A stretch of DNA of 64,000 nt from Adiantum capillus-veneris. Its lineage: Eukaryota > Streptophyta > Polypodiopsida > Polypodiales > Pteridaceae. Positions 34,982 through 45,959 of this stretch are shown here, piece by piece. A model generated the notes under the pieces. It ran no database searches. It had not been told where the DNA came from and saw nothing but the letters and a program-made list of their open reading frames with translations. The DNA lies in assembly GCA_014529385.2 (NCBI GenBank), contig CM043970.1, positions 65,983,996 to 66,047,995 of the forward strand, in the 5' to 3' direction. Position 1 is the stretch's first letter; every line of letters begins with the position of its first letter. Both the position numbers and the translations under genes were made by a program.

Positions 34982-36517
34982 TGATAGCCGTTTTTCGGCT
35001 CTTTGTAATTGCCACAATGAGTTACCTCACCCTACCAAAATCACCCAAACACTGTGGCTATCCCTACCATTTCACTGTACATAGGCGTGCGTGAGTCACG
35101 GGACTTTTCCCATATCTTCTTCAAAAACCCTCAATTAGCTAGTCATTGGGCTAGTTGAGCCAAAAAAATAAAAAATAAAAAATATAAGTATATTATGGCC
35201 CATGCATATGTAAATATTTCTTTGTATATAGGGCCTAAATAAAAGATTTTTTCATAATTATTTTGGTATTTATTTAAATATTTCTACCTACGTGTGTGTT
35301 ATTTATGCTCTGTACATTGCCTCACCATTACCACATTTTTTTCTTACCATTTTTCATACTCTTTATTCCATATAGAAATATTTTCATGTAAGCTTCTCTT
35401 ATATTTTGTGTAACTCCATCCCAACAAAAATCCAAAAAAACTAGTTCTATTTTCTCTATTACTCTCATAAATTAGACCACCAAAAATATTCATCTTTTTA
35501 TGGTAGACTTATAATGAGAGAGATTTATTTTGACCCCTTTTTATTTTTCCACCTATATTATTTATATTTGACATGTACATATTTTTTAGACCCCTCAATA
35601 TTTGATTTTCTTAGTTGTACTATTCACTTATATCCTAATCTCAACAATATCTTCAATTATAGACCTACCAAATAAGGTCAAGGGTAGGTGGCATGCATAC
35701 ATGCACTATGGAGGGCTCACTCTTGGAGGTATTCAAAAGAATCATCCAAAGAAGGACCCCACAAGGACCTTGCAGTGGAAAAAAACGGTCGGTTTTGCTG
35801 AATTTTTAAAGTTCACTTGCTCTCCGAATTTGAAAAGGTGATACAAACAAAAGTTGTAGCTCGTGGGCTGAACTTTTGCCTCAAATTTTTTTATATTTTT
35901 TTGAGCTACGAGCTGTGAGCTATGATTTTTTTAGTGGACCCCAGTTTTCCCATGCTATGCAGCCACACTCTCTCTTCCACTTTATCATTTTCCTCTTTCA
36001 CACACACTTCTCCACTCATCATCCCCATCTTTCTCACCACTCCTCTCTGCACACTACTCACCTTCTCCTCAACCTTGAAGAATAAGAGAAACCATGGTGA
36101 ACTCATACCTCCCATACACAATTCCATTCAAAAATTGACCACCTAGTCTCATTTTTCCTCCTCCAATTTACCCATATCTATAAAAAAACCACAAAATTCA
36201 TCCTCTTCTCTTAAAAGACAGCATCATGGTGTTTGATTACTCAGCTTCAATTACCTTGTCTCTCAAGGAAGGTCAAGAGTGGAGAAGAAATGTACCGTCA
36301 AAGCTAGTGGACCGTCAACAAGCGTCAAAATCGGCCCTACTCAAGACACTTGGAGCATCAACCTTGTAAGAAAGCCACCTTTTCTTACCTCTTAAGAGTT
36401 TTTTTCTTCCTTATTTGTATCCTACATGGATACTCCCATTGTAAATATCCAATTCCCTTTGTAAATTAATACTAACTCTACTAACACTAACCCACTATGA
36501 AAAGTCCTATCACCTCC

Positions 36518-36570
<53 letters not shown>

Positions 36571-36830
36571 GTTTTAGGGTGTGAGAGTATTCCATTGGTG
36601 TTAGGGTTAGTGTAAATTCCTTGCTTGTTTGTGGGTTGCTCTAACGATTCTCCTCTTTTGCGTCCTAGCTCGCTCTTAAACTAGGTGGTGCCCCTTGTGT
36701 AGTTGGGATTTGGCTGTGGGTTTGTTGTTTTGGTTTGTGTTGTGTTGTGCCCCAGCCCCATTGAGCAGTACGGGAGCCTTGAAGGGTGTTTAGAGGCCAC
36801 TCCTCTTGTTGCCCGCCCCGGACCGCCTCA
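34982..36830 (+). repeat. 3' LTR of element D
   Basis: 1849 bases, the same length as the 5' copy. It carries the matching (TC)n run at 36521-36568. Confidence 0.96.
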
Positions 36831-38503
36831 GTAACAATGAGGCTGAATATGCTACTCTGGAAGTCGGATTACACATTTGTTTGAAGCATGGGGTTCGAAG
36901 GTTGAGCATAAAAGGTGATGCCTTGTTAGTGGTGAAGAAAGTGATGGGTGTGTGGAAGAGCAAGAACACCTCATTGAAGGAAATGTGCTTCAGAATTAAA
37001 GGCCTGTTAAAAAATTTCGAAGCATGGATCATCAGACACATTGAACGTGCTCTAAATGGAGAGGCACATGAAGCAGCTCAAGGCATGATTGGGGAGCTAT
37101 TTGTGTTGAGGACCACTTTACCTCTTTATGATGGCCAGGAAAGTTTGGCTCAAGAAGAGGAGTTTTTGCTAACAGGAATCATTCCAAAGGAGATTCAGAA
37201 GTCTAAGAAGTATGGCTTTGTGCGTAGAGCATACAGGTACAAATTGATTGGTGATGTCTTATACATGAAAGGGGTTGATCTCGTGTTGAGACATGTACCT
37301 TGGCGGGAGGAGCTTTACAGAGTGTTGGAAGAGAATCATGAAGGCGCATGTGGTGGCCATTTTGCTCTAAAGATCACCTTGCATAAGATTTTGCAAGAGG
37401 GGTATGTATGGCCTAGTTTGCACAAGGATGTTCACCATTGGTGTAGGTCTTGCAATAGGTGTCAAGCATTTGGGAAGAGAGTGTTGAAGCCAGAGCTACG
37501 AAAAACCATTATGGCGTTTGATGTGTTTGAAAAGTGGGGGATTGATGCAATAGGCCCGTTACCTATCACAAGCAGGGGCAAAAGCTATATTTTGATGGCA
37601 GTGGACTATCTCTCTAGATGGGCAGAGGCTATAACAGTAAAACAGATCACTGCAAAGGATGTGGCAAAATTTGTGTATGATGAAATATGTTTCAAGTTTG
37701 GGGTGCCACTGGAGCTACTTTCAGATAAGGGGCCTGGCTTTAGAGCTAAACTGCTAGATTTTCTATGTGCAAAGATGAAGATTAGGCATCAACATACCAC
37801 TCCTTATTACCCGCAGTGTAATGGCTTAAATGAAAGATTCAATGGTGAGTTGGTACAAATTCTTTCTAAAGTGACAGAGCACCAAGGAAAGAATTGGGAT
37901 TTGGAATTGCCTAGTGCATTATGGGCTTACCGTACTTCGGTGAAGACAGGTACAGGGTTTACTCCATTTCATTTGGTGTATGGAAAGGAAGCACTATTGC
38001 CTGTGGAAGTAGAGTTGCCTGCGGTCAAGATGTTAGAGAAGTTTCTTGGGCCGCCTAGTGATGCATTCAAAGAGAGGCTCTTGCAGTTACAAGAGGTCCA
38101 ATTGGATAGGATGAGCGCATTGGAGCATTATGGGCAGATGCAGGATAAGGCTTTGACAAAGATAAATGAAAAGGTCAAAAGTAAGGGTATCAAGAAACAT
38201 GACTTGGTTTTGCGCTACAACAGTAAGCTGGATAACACCTTCCAAAAGAAGTTTCAAATTAAGTGGGAAGGCCCTTTCAAGGTAGTGGAGTGTTTTCCAA
38301 ATGGCACATATCAGTTGGCTAACCTGGATGGTGTTCTACATAAGTCAAGGGTAAATGGATTGCGTCTTAAATTGTATCATGCTAGATTGATGATGGTGGA
38401 GCAAGATAAGCTGTCTGTGGATCAAGGAGTGTTGGTGAGCGATGAGGAGACATGTGATGCGGCGAGTCTCATATCTCTCTTTGCTGCTGCTGATCATGAA
38501 TGA
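36831..38503 (+). CDS. Second RNase H (end) and integrase of element B
   Basis: Continues B after element D with SNNEAEYATLEVGL and IKGDALLVV of the second RNase H. An uninterrupted integrase follows: HHCC (HEGACGGHF, CRSCNRC), GIDAIGPLP (Asp 37544), SDKGPGF (Asp 37724), NGLNERFNG (Glu 37832) with DD35E spacing, and the C-terminal KWEGPF, GTYQL and VNGLRLKLYH. No stop occurs in this part. It makes up the 3' third of B pol and ends 28 bases before the 3' LTR. Confidence 0.9.
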
Positions 38504-38531
38504 TCTAGCAGGCTAGGGGATGGGCAAATTA

Positions 38532-39476
38532 TGTCAGGAGTTTTTTGGAGCAAGGGATTGCGCATATGTACATACATATGCATGGTGCATCGAATAAAGG
38601 ATTACCCAATTTCCATAGCCAGGTGGTTACGTGGGGCCCACATGTGTACAGGTAGGACAGGGTGTACATAGTGCAGCAATTTTCACTATTATCAGTACCC
38701 GTGTGTTTTCTCTACAATAAGGAGGAGTTGGTAGCGCGTAAAACTTCTCGAGGAAGCTATCCGCAGGCCGACGACATGAGGTAAGCAGGTGCCTCAGATG
38801 GCATCAAGTGGCGTCAGGAGGTCGAACGGGGTCAATACTTGCACGCGGAGAAGTATGGACACGACGTGGATGTTTCCTTGTGATAATTATGCAAAAAGTT
38901 CATCATGAGGACCATCTTTTGGGGCCACTTCACGTGGTTGCGGGATGCATTATTGGGAAAAGCTGAGTGCCAGGTGTGCGGATGATGCAAAAAGGTGACA
39001 ACTATGCACTGCGAGGTCAGTTTTTGGCATGTTCGAGGTCCGTTTGAGGTCATCTAAAAGACCAACGGTTCCCAACTAATAAAGCCAAGTGTGGGAACTG
39101 AAAAAATAGAGAGAAGACCAGAAAAAACATGGAGAAGAGAGGAGGAACAGCCGCAACTGTGTTTTTGGGGTTTTTGGAGCCTGTTTTGGCCATAAACTGC
39201 TCATCCCAGGTCGGATTTGAGCACTTTGACATTGTAGACTGGGATTTTGGGCCGTTCCGGACGCGATGGAGCTGTCCATTTTGCCAAATTCCTCACTCTT
39301 TTTTTTCTATTTTGGCTGTGTATGTTTCTCCTATGAGCGAAGCTTCCACTCCAGTTTGTGATTGTATCTGGCATATTTTACTCATATTGTGTGAGCTGTT
39401 TGCCCCATTGGTGTTGGCCCAAGCTCATTTGTATCTAAACATCAGAAGTTCTCCTCTTTTGAGCTGAGTTTTTTGG

Positions 39477-39521
<45 letters not shown>

Positions 39522-39696
39522 TGTGTGGAGTGGGCAAACGGGTAGTCTCTCTCCTCGCACTCCATCGGTGTGTTCCCTGTCTCGGCCAGGTGGGTTTTAT
39601 AAGCCGAGTGGTGCCCCATAGTGTGTGTGTGTATCTTCCCAAGAGTGTGTGTCGGGTCGTTATAGAGGCGCTGTGTGTGTTTTCATCCCGCTCACA
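38532..39696 (+). repeat. 3' LTR of element B
   Basis: Starts tgtcaggagttttttgg, preceded by a purine-rich ctaggggatgggcaaatta, and ends cgctcaca. About nine differences from the 5' copy occur in one 100-base stretch near the start, so divergence is several percent. Confidence 0.93.
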
Positions 39697-39700
39697 ACGG

Positions 39701-41370
39701 ATCTATCTCAACACGGGGCCAATGGTAAAGGGGCCCAAATGAGAGATGGTCTATCAAAGAGCAAGGTTAACTAATGAAACTTAAAAGACCTTAGGGTTAG
39801 CTTCATTAAAGACCTCCAATAATTAGTGTAAAAAGTCATTTTGACCTTAAGCAAGCTAGGGTTGTGCTTGAGGTGGGAACCTTAAGCAAGCTAGGGCTCT
39901 GCTTTAGGTGGGAACCAGACCTTAGGGTTAGCTTCATTAAAGACCTCCAATAATTAGTGTAAAAAGTCATTTTGACCTTAAGCAAGCTAGGGTTGTGCTT
40001 GAGGTGGGAACCTTAAGCAAGCTAGGGCTCTGCTTTAGGTGGGAACCAGACCTAAACTTAGGCAAGCTAGGGTTGTGCTTGAGGTGGGAACCCGACCTCA
40101 ACTTACACAAGCTAGGACTGTGCTTGAGGTGGAAACCCGACCTAAACTTAGGCAAGCTAGGGCTGTGCTTGAGGTGGGAACTCCCCCTAAGGTGCTTGTC
40201 ATGCTTGATGACTAAGGTACTTGAGGTACTTGTCACATTTAATGAGGAAGTTGCTTGAGAAGCTTCATATGCATGGGAGATAAGATGCTTAAGTCAAAAA
40301 GAGAACCTACTCACTTAATGAGGAAGTTGCTTGAGATACTTCCTATGCATAAAAATCTCAAAGTTAGGGGAATTCTAAAAGAGCACATGGGACACATGTC
40401 ACACTCTTACTAAGCTTAACCACATGGTGTGCTTGAATGCTATTGGCTGGGCTAAAGAGGAGTCCAATGAGCTTCTACTTTCATCTAACAAATATCTAGA
40501 TATTTTCAAGTTCTCTCTCTCTCTCTCTCTAAGGGGTAAGAGGACACTTGTCAAAAGACTCCCCATGTACTTGATTGCATGCTACATGTGATTAGCCAGG
40601 GGGAGAGGGGTCCAATGAGCCTACAGCATGTGGAAAAGTCTCCACTCGCCCAAAGCAAGGAGGGGGTGTGCTAGGGGGATATACACCATCACACACACTC
40701 ATTTGGGACACCATTCTCACTTGGTGAAAGTTGAGGAACACCACCTCCTTCTCCAAGCTTGTGAGAGTGAAAGACTACACCAACACTCTTGGCTATGGAA
40801 TGCAAATCCAACCAAGAGTCATGCTTCAATGCTTAAGCTTGCAATCTTCTCCATCTCCATTACTATGCTATTATGTATGCTAGCAAGAAGAGTAATGATA
40901 AGTGAGGAACTACTTCTTTCTCCTATGTTCTTCCTCTTCCCTATCCTCATTCCCCGCTAGCTCTCTCCACCTTCGAAGGTGTTTGAGGCCTTGGGATTGA
41001 GGCTTGGGATAGTTAATGCTTTCTTTAAGTTTATGCAATGCTTGTGATGCATGAAGCTTTCCATCTTCATTGCATCACGTAGGCCACAAGGAACACAAAG
41101 ATAGTAATGTACCAAGTCTCTCTTGATGGGAGAAACTATAATACAAATCCCTATTGGAGGGGGGACCGGATCCATATGAATCCGGTCCTCAACTATTGTC
41201 ATGTTCTCTAAACTCTCTCCCTTGCAAAAGTATTGTTCATGCCAAGTTAACTAAGTACCATGTTTATGTTGCTACCATCACATAAGTTCACCCGCTATGC
41301 TCACAAAGAATCTCTCAAAAGTGCTTCACCTAATTTCCTAATTTCGCTACTCTCAAAGTTCATAGGCAAT
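39701..41370 (+). repeat. 3' LTR of element A, second part
   Basis: Resumes the LTR cut at 10869. It aligns first with 53560 onwards of the element E LTR (aaaagacc, cattaa.gac) and from about 40430 with 4058-5000 of the 5' LTR. The end is at about 41368, where the RNase H remnant of E starts. Confidence 0.8.
39787..40190. repeat. 131-bp duplication and 36-44-bp minisatellite in the LTR of A
   Basis: gaccttagggttagcttcat... is repeated at 39787-39917 and 39918-40048. Inside it and after it, units around aagctagggttgtgcttgag recur about eight times up to 40190. The frame at 39995-40258 with repeated LGLCLRW is produced by this array and is not taken as a gene. Confidence 0.9.
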
Positions 41371-41496
41371 TCCATTAGATATATGAAAAGGAACTCCTCG
41401 CAGTTCTACATGCCTTAGACTCATGGAAGCACTATTTATTGGGGACTCCTTTCATTCTGCGAACGGATCACCAAAGTCTTAAGTACTTCATGACGC
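41371..41496 (+). pseudogene. RNase H fragment of element E (left of F)
   Basis: IYEKELLAVLHAL, HYLLGTPFILRTDHQSL and KYFM in one frame. It is homologous to about 8670-8790 of A and stops at the F insertion. The continuation is at 51523. Confidence 0.85.
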
Positions 41497-42321
41497 TGTC
41501 GTGCTGTGACACGTACATAGTGGGAACGCATGCTACAAGATCTATCTTGTAACTTTTTAGATACATAATTATCTTTCCTATAACGTACATATGCATATTT
41601 AAGTATAATAATAAGCCTTCTATCTCATCCTATTATTTTTCTCAAGAGTAACCTATCCTTACTTTACCATCAGAAAATACTATGGGAAAAGCTCAATAGC
41701 TCCGCCTCTTTAACTTGGGGCAAAAAGCATTGATTCTTTATTTCTACTATCTCATTATCATCTCACACCCTAGCTAGATCCTATATCTATGGTAAACTCC
41801 AATATATATATATTCTATGTATTTTTTATACTTTTCTTATATTTCTTTTTAAATAGCTACTAGGAGGGAATCAAATCCTAGTGGGACACTAGGTGGCATG
41901 ATTTCAAAGATACACTTATTTTAATGCATTATTGCAAGCATGATTACAAAACTTTGTCAAGGAGCAATGTCATGCTTTCATATGGCATGATGTGTCCTTT
42001 GGAATTAAATGAAAGTCTAGGCTAAGGGGACCACGGGAAAACTTTTGCTGCAAGAAATGGACCCTATTTTGATGAATTTTTTACACAAGGTTCCAATCCG
42101 AACTGGAAAATGATTTTAAAATGAAAATCGTAGCTAATGAGCTGATGTTTCTGCCCATATTTTTACTTTTTTATTTGGAGCCACGGTTGAGGGGATATGA
42201 TAAAAATATTGGACCCTAGTCTGCCCACATCATGCGGGGACAGCTCATTTCCAACTTTTCCAATTCCTATTCACACTGGCTCCTCTCTTCTTGTGTAAAC
42301 CCTTGGGGGTTCCCTTCACCT

Positions 42322-42328
42322 ATAAAAG
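42322..42328 (+). promoter_or_regulatory. TATA box in the LTR of F
   Basis: tataaaa in a ctataaaaggggacc context, kept in the 3' LTR at 50342-50348. It implies RNA starts near 42350, upstream of the small frames. Confidence 0.7.
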
Positions 42329-42871
42329 GGGACCTCTTCTTCCTTGAAAAGGAACTCAAGCATTCAAGCCATTGATGAGAGGAATTCTTGAGGGAGTGAG
42401 TAGTAATGCCTAATTGTACTTAGCCCCATTAACATAAGCCCAAGCCTACACTTTCTCCTAGAGGAAGACTAGCCATTCTTGTACGCTATCCTTGGAAGAT
42501 CAACTCTAATCAAAGAAGGTGTTGTACTTGGCATATCAATCAACGTTGAATTCTCCCCTCTTCTTCTCTCTCCCATCAATAATGGTGCCGAAGGGTTTCA
42601 AGTAAGATGTGTTCTACATTGATGTTTTCTTGATTTCTTGTTGTTTTCATTTTCATCTCTAATCCAACATATATATATGTATCTAATCTCATCTCCTTAA
42701 CCAAACCTATCTCTCTCATTCTTAGTAATTCATCCTCTCTAGGTTCTCTTTGCTACAGGTACATCTCTCCCCGCGGTATCCTTATTGCCTACGGGCAAGA
42801 ATAGGGCTTGGGAGGGAAACTTCTCATCTCTTCACTTCTCTCATATCTACATTTTTCACATACTATCCTAG

Positions 42872-43090
42872 ATGAATAACCCACATGATGATCATTTCTA
42901 TCGCTTTCACTCTATACGATCTATTAGAATTAACGTATGGATTAGCCGTAAAATACACTTTCAACAACGTATAGTGTTTCTCTTCGGCCCTGAAAGGCTC
43001 AATGAAATACTTCTATCACCGGATCCCATCATACTACCTCTCATAGACTATAATTTTTCTTTTGATGTAAGCGTAGTTATCTTGCTATGA
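42872..43090 (+). CDS. Small accessory protein 1 in the LTR of F
   Basis: 72 codons from ATG 42872. It matches the B copy and D copy 2: IRIN, SRKIHFQQRIVFLFGPERL.EIL, SPDPIILPLIDY, SFDV, then VVILL at the stop. It lies in the U5-like part of the 5' LTR, the reverse of the usual rule that LTRs are noncoding. Its stop TGA overlaps the next ATG as ATGA. The function is unknown. Confidence 0.75.
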   Translation: MNNPHDDHFYRFHSIRSIRINVWISRKIHFQQRIVFLFGPERLNEILLSPDPIILPLIDYNFSFDVSVVILL

Positions 43091-43299
43091 ACCAATAGGA
43101 TTTGTACACACAATTAATCCCAATCACTAGACAAAATATATATATTATGATAAGCACAAAACTACAATTCCAAAGAACAATTCGTAGCCTATTTGGTCAA
43201 CCAAGATTGAGTGCCATTAACTCATCCATTAACCCTTTCATATTACCCATGATACGATATGACCATAGCCTTGATGTTTTCATCTTCGTATTGTTTTGA
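43087..43299 (+). pseudogene. Small accessory protein 2 in the LTR of F, early stop
   Basis: From ATG 43087, overlapping the previous stop (ATGA). Codon 4 is TAG (43096-43098), but the frame then stays open to 43299 with LYTQLIPITRQN, STKLQFQR, FGQPRL, NPFILPMIRYD, SLDV and IFVLF at the stop. It is closest to D protein 1, where the fourth codon is Glu. The same TAG is in the 3' LTR, so the stop was present when F inserted, unless translation starts at a later codon (ATG at about 43147). Confidence 0.65.
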
Positions 43300-43506
43300 C
43301 ATTCTCTTTTGTGTTCTTTCTTTGTGTGTGTGAGTGCAAGAGAGAAAGAGTGAGTCTTCTTTGATTGAACTTCTTTCCAAACCCTAGTCTTCATAGCATC
43401 TATGGTTTAACTCCTTCATATAGTTTTTGTTGAGTTCTCTCACAAACTCTCACAGCCATAAGCCCGGTGCTTTCCTGGCAAGACCGCAAATTTCTCGACA
43501 TATTTT

Positions 43507-43524
43507 TGGTGAATCCGACGCGAA
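43507..43524 (+). other. Putative primer-binding site of element F
   Basis: tggtgaatccgacgcgaa starts six bases after the LTR end. It differs from the sites of A and of B, C and D. The tRNA is not assigned. Confidence 0.55.
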
Positions 43525-43553
43525 ACTGCCAGGGTGTGATTTTGTGGATAACC

Positions 43554-45929
43554 ATGGGTGATCATGTTGATCAGCAGGGTATGCATTTTGACCCAGCAAC
43601 AATGCAAATGTTTCAAGCATTTGCAATGTTCATGCAACAACAACATGCCATTGAAAGAAGGGAGATTTCAGCAACGAAGGCCATACAAGCAGTCGTCAAT
43701 AGAATGGATCAGTTCAATGGCAAAGATGTAACCAAGTACTTACGCGAGTATGTGAAGGAGATGGAGCTGCATCGCGTGTCAGAAGGTGAGATGATTCAAA
43801 GCTTTAAGCTAGTTGTTGCTCCAGAAATTAGAGAGCATGTTAGGGTAATAAAAGATGGGCATGGGAGAAATTAGAAAGAACTCAAAGTAGCTTTAAAGGA
43901 GGAATATTTCATGGAGGACTCTGAGAGAGTGACCAAAAGGACATTCTTAGAATGGGTAGTCAAGCCAAAGCAAGGACTATCAATAACAGAGCTACTTAGG
44001 GAATTTGAGCGGCGCTATGCACAACTCACTAGGATAGAAAGGGCCACACTAGATGCAGAGAAGACAGATCTTTTCTTACAAGCTACAGGTAAAGAGTTTC
44101 AAGAAAATTTGGAGCTTCTTCTTGAAGATAAATATGTTGAGCAAGGACTAAAGACCGACTGGAATGAGGTTGAAGGTGCTGTCTCACTGCTTACCAAACG
44201 ACAAAGAAGAAGGGACAAGATGGTAGTAAACACTACAAGTCCTTCCACCTCAACTTCTGACAAAATGGTAAAGCCTACTTTTATCGCTCCTAAGTTTGAT
44301 GAGTCCATGCTAGATGAGCTTGTGAAGGGAATGCGTGACTTTAAGGTGAAGTTTGCAAAGCTTGAAGAAAAAGGCCAACCATCAGGGCCACTTCCTAGGC
44401 AAAGACAACAGCCCAAAGAAGGGTTTGTTAATAGATGTATTTGGTGTGATAGTACAGACCATGTAAGAAGGGATTGTAATGATTTTAGTGATTCTTTGTC
44501 AAAAGATGTTGTCTTTTTTAAGGATGGTAAAATTCACTTAAGAGAGATAGGTCTACCTTTGAGAACTAACTTTGGGAAGGGGGGAATGCAAACCTTAGTT
44601 GAAGATATGGCAACTAACCGTGCTAGCTCTTCAGTTGAGGCAACTACTTATGGAGTAAAAATTGAGCATTTATGTGATGAAGAGATGATTGACCATCATG
44701 GTCAAATTTGGCCAAATGTCATGCAATTAGCTAAAAAGGGAAAGCTTGCAAAAGAGATTCTACATGAAGCAAGTGATTGCATACGTTTAGAAACAGGATG
44801 GAATGATCCAGTGGACTCATTGTCAGTGCATGCCTACATTACAAAATGCCAACAAAATGAGGCAATTGTAGAAGAGAAGCGCAGACGTGAGAATGCTGAT
44901 GAAGGACCATCAAAAAGAGCTTCTAGAAGTGGGGGAAGAAGCGACTCAATGCCTTCTCAAACACCCTCAACACAAGGAGCATCTCCACCTGAAGTACTCA
45001 TGGAGGAGTCTACAACAGGAAAGAAGAAAGAGTCAATGAAAGGTAAGACAAAAGGCCCAACTTATAAACTACAATCTGATATTGAGGTTGCTACAGATTT
45101 AAAGAAAGTCTTGGAGGAAAGGATCTTGAATAGCAAGATTGAGTTTACTCTGGGAGAAGTTCTTGGCATTGCAAAGCGTGAATTCCATGAGGAGATCATT
45201 GACATCATCAAGAGGAAGAGGAAAACCCTTGCTGAAGTTTCTCGTCCACAGGTTGAAGGGGAAACCTCAAAGACACAAGGGATGCAACTGAAAAATAAGG
45301 AGAATGATGGAGCTGTGGTAGGATGCTACCAATCTAGTGGGAGAGTGAAGCAAGTGTATTTCTCAAATGATGATGAAGAAGTTGAAGATATTTCTAGGAG
45401 TTACTATTCACGAAGTCATTGGGCAAGGGCTACTACAGAAACTTTGGTCAAGGTAGGTGATCTTGAAGAGCCATTTGTTGCCTTGATTGACCATGGTTCA
45501 GAAATAAACATAATGTCAAAGAGTCTCTACAACAAGTGCAAATGGCCGATGGACACAGATCATGGCTGGATGGTAAAAGTGGCAAACAATTCATCCGGTG
45601 AATTGTATGCAGCATGTCCAGGTGTGAAGGTAACAATAGGTGATGTAAATATTGACCAAAACTTCTTTGTATAGGATACATCTTCATATCATCTCATCCT
45701 TGGACAGCCCTACATTGTGGGAGTTCGAATGGAAACAAAGGTAATGGATGATGGTTCAGCATATGCTAGGATACGTAGAAAAGATGGTAAACGAGCTGTC
45801 CAATTTCTCACAGTTTGTGTGAACCATGAAAGAAATCGTGACAACCTCAGAGAACATCCTCTACCAAAGGTGAGCAAAGAGTTTCATGATCATAGAGAAA
45901 TGATGGGTTTTGACCAAGTACCATTGTAA
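43554..45929 (+). pseudogene. Gag and protease of element F, stop codons
   Basis: ATG 43554 (MGDHVDQQGMHFD). The frame runs with stops at 43872-43874 and 45672-45674, otherwise open. Gag core with FLEWVVKPKQGLS; a zinc knuckle-like CIWCDSTDHVRRDC at about 44438; a long charged linker; a retropepsin-like motif IDHGSEINIM (Asp 45489) and, after the second stop, HLILGQPY. The first stop stands where a Trp is expected and the second where a Gln is expected. The frame closes at 45927. The protease motif DHGS is atypical. Confidence 0.8.
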
Positions 45930-45959
45930 GGCGGGATTGCAGTGGTACAAACAGAAAAA

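Larger units (their letters stand above)
26178..36830 (+). mobile_element. Element D: youngest and best-preserved Tat-like Ty3 element
   Basis: 10653 bases between gtaa duplications (26174-26177 and 36831-36834). Both LTRs are 1849 bases and differ by about seven substitutions that I can see (about 0.4 percent). Order: LTR, PBS, two small accessory frames, two paralogous frames of about 155 codons without ATG, a single gag-pol frame with two stops, polypurine tract, LTR. It lies in the same orientation as host element B. Confidence 0.96.
41497..43500 (+). repeat. 5' LTR of element F
   Basis: 2004 bases, starts tgtcgtgctgtgacac and ends ctcgaca. A TATA box at 42322 leaves about 1.1 kb of transcribed LTR in which both small frames lie. 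Confidence 0.95.

Noticed and set aside
39787-40190. Regular short repeats considered as CRISPR
   Set aside because: Units are adjacent without unique spacers, lie in an LTR and in a eukaryotic context.
39995-40258. Frame with repeated LGLCLRW units
   Set aside because: Explained by the 36-44-base minisatellite in the LTR of A; it also appears as a mirror frame on the other strand.
43467-43553. Extended gag start of element F
   Set aside because: The upstream part starts with GTG, lies in the LTR and PBS, and homologous Gag sequence begins at ATG 43554.
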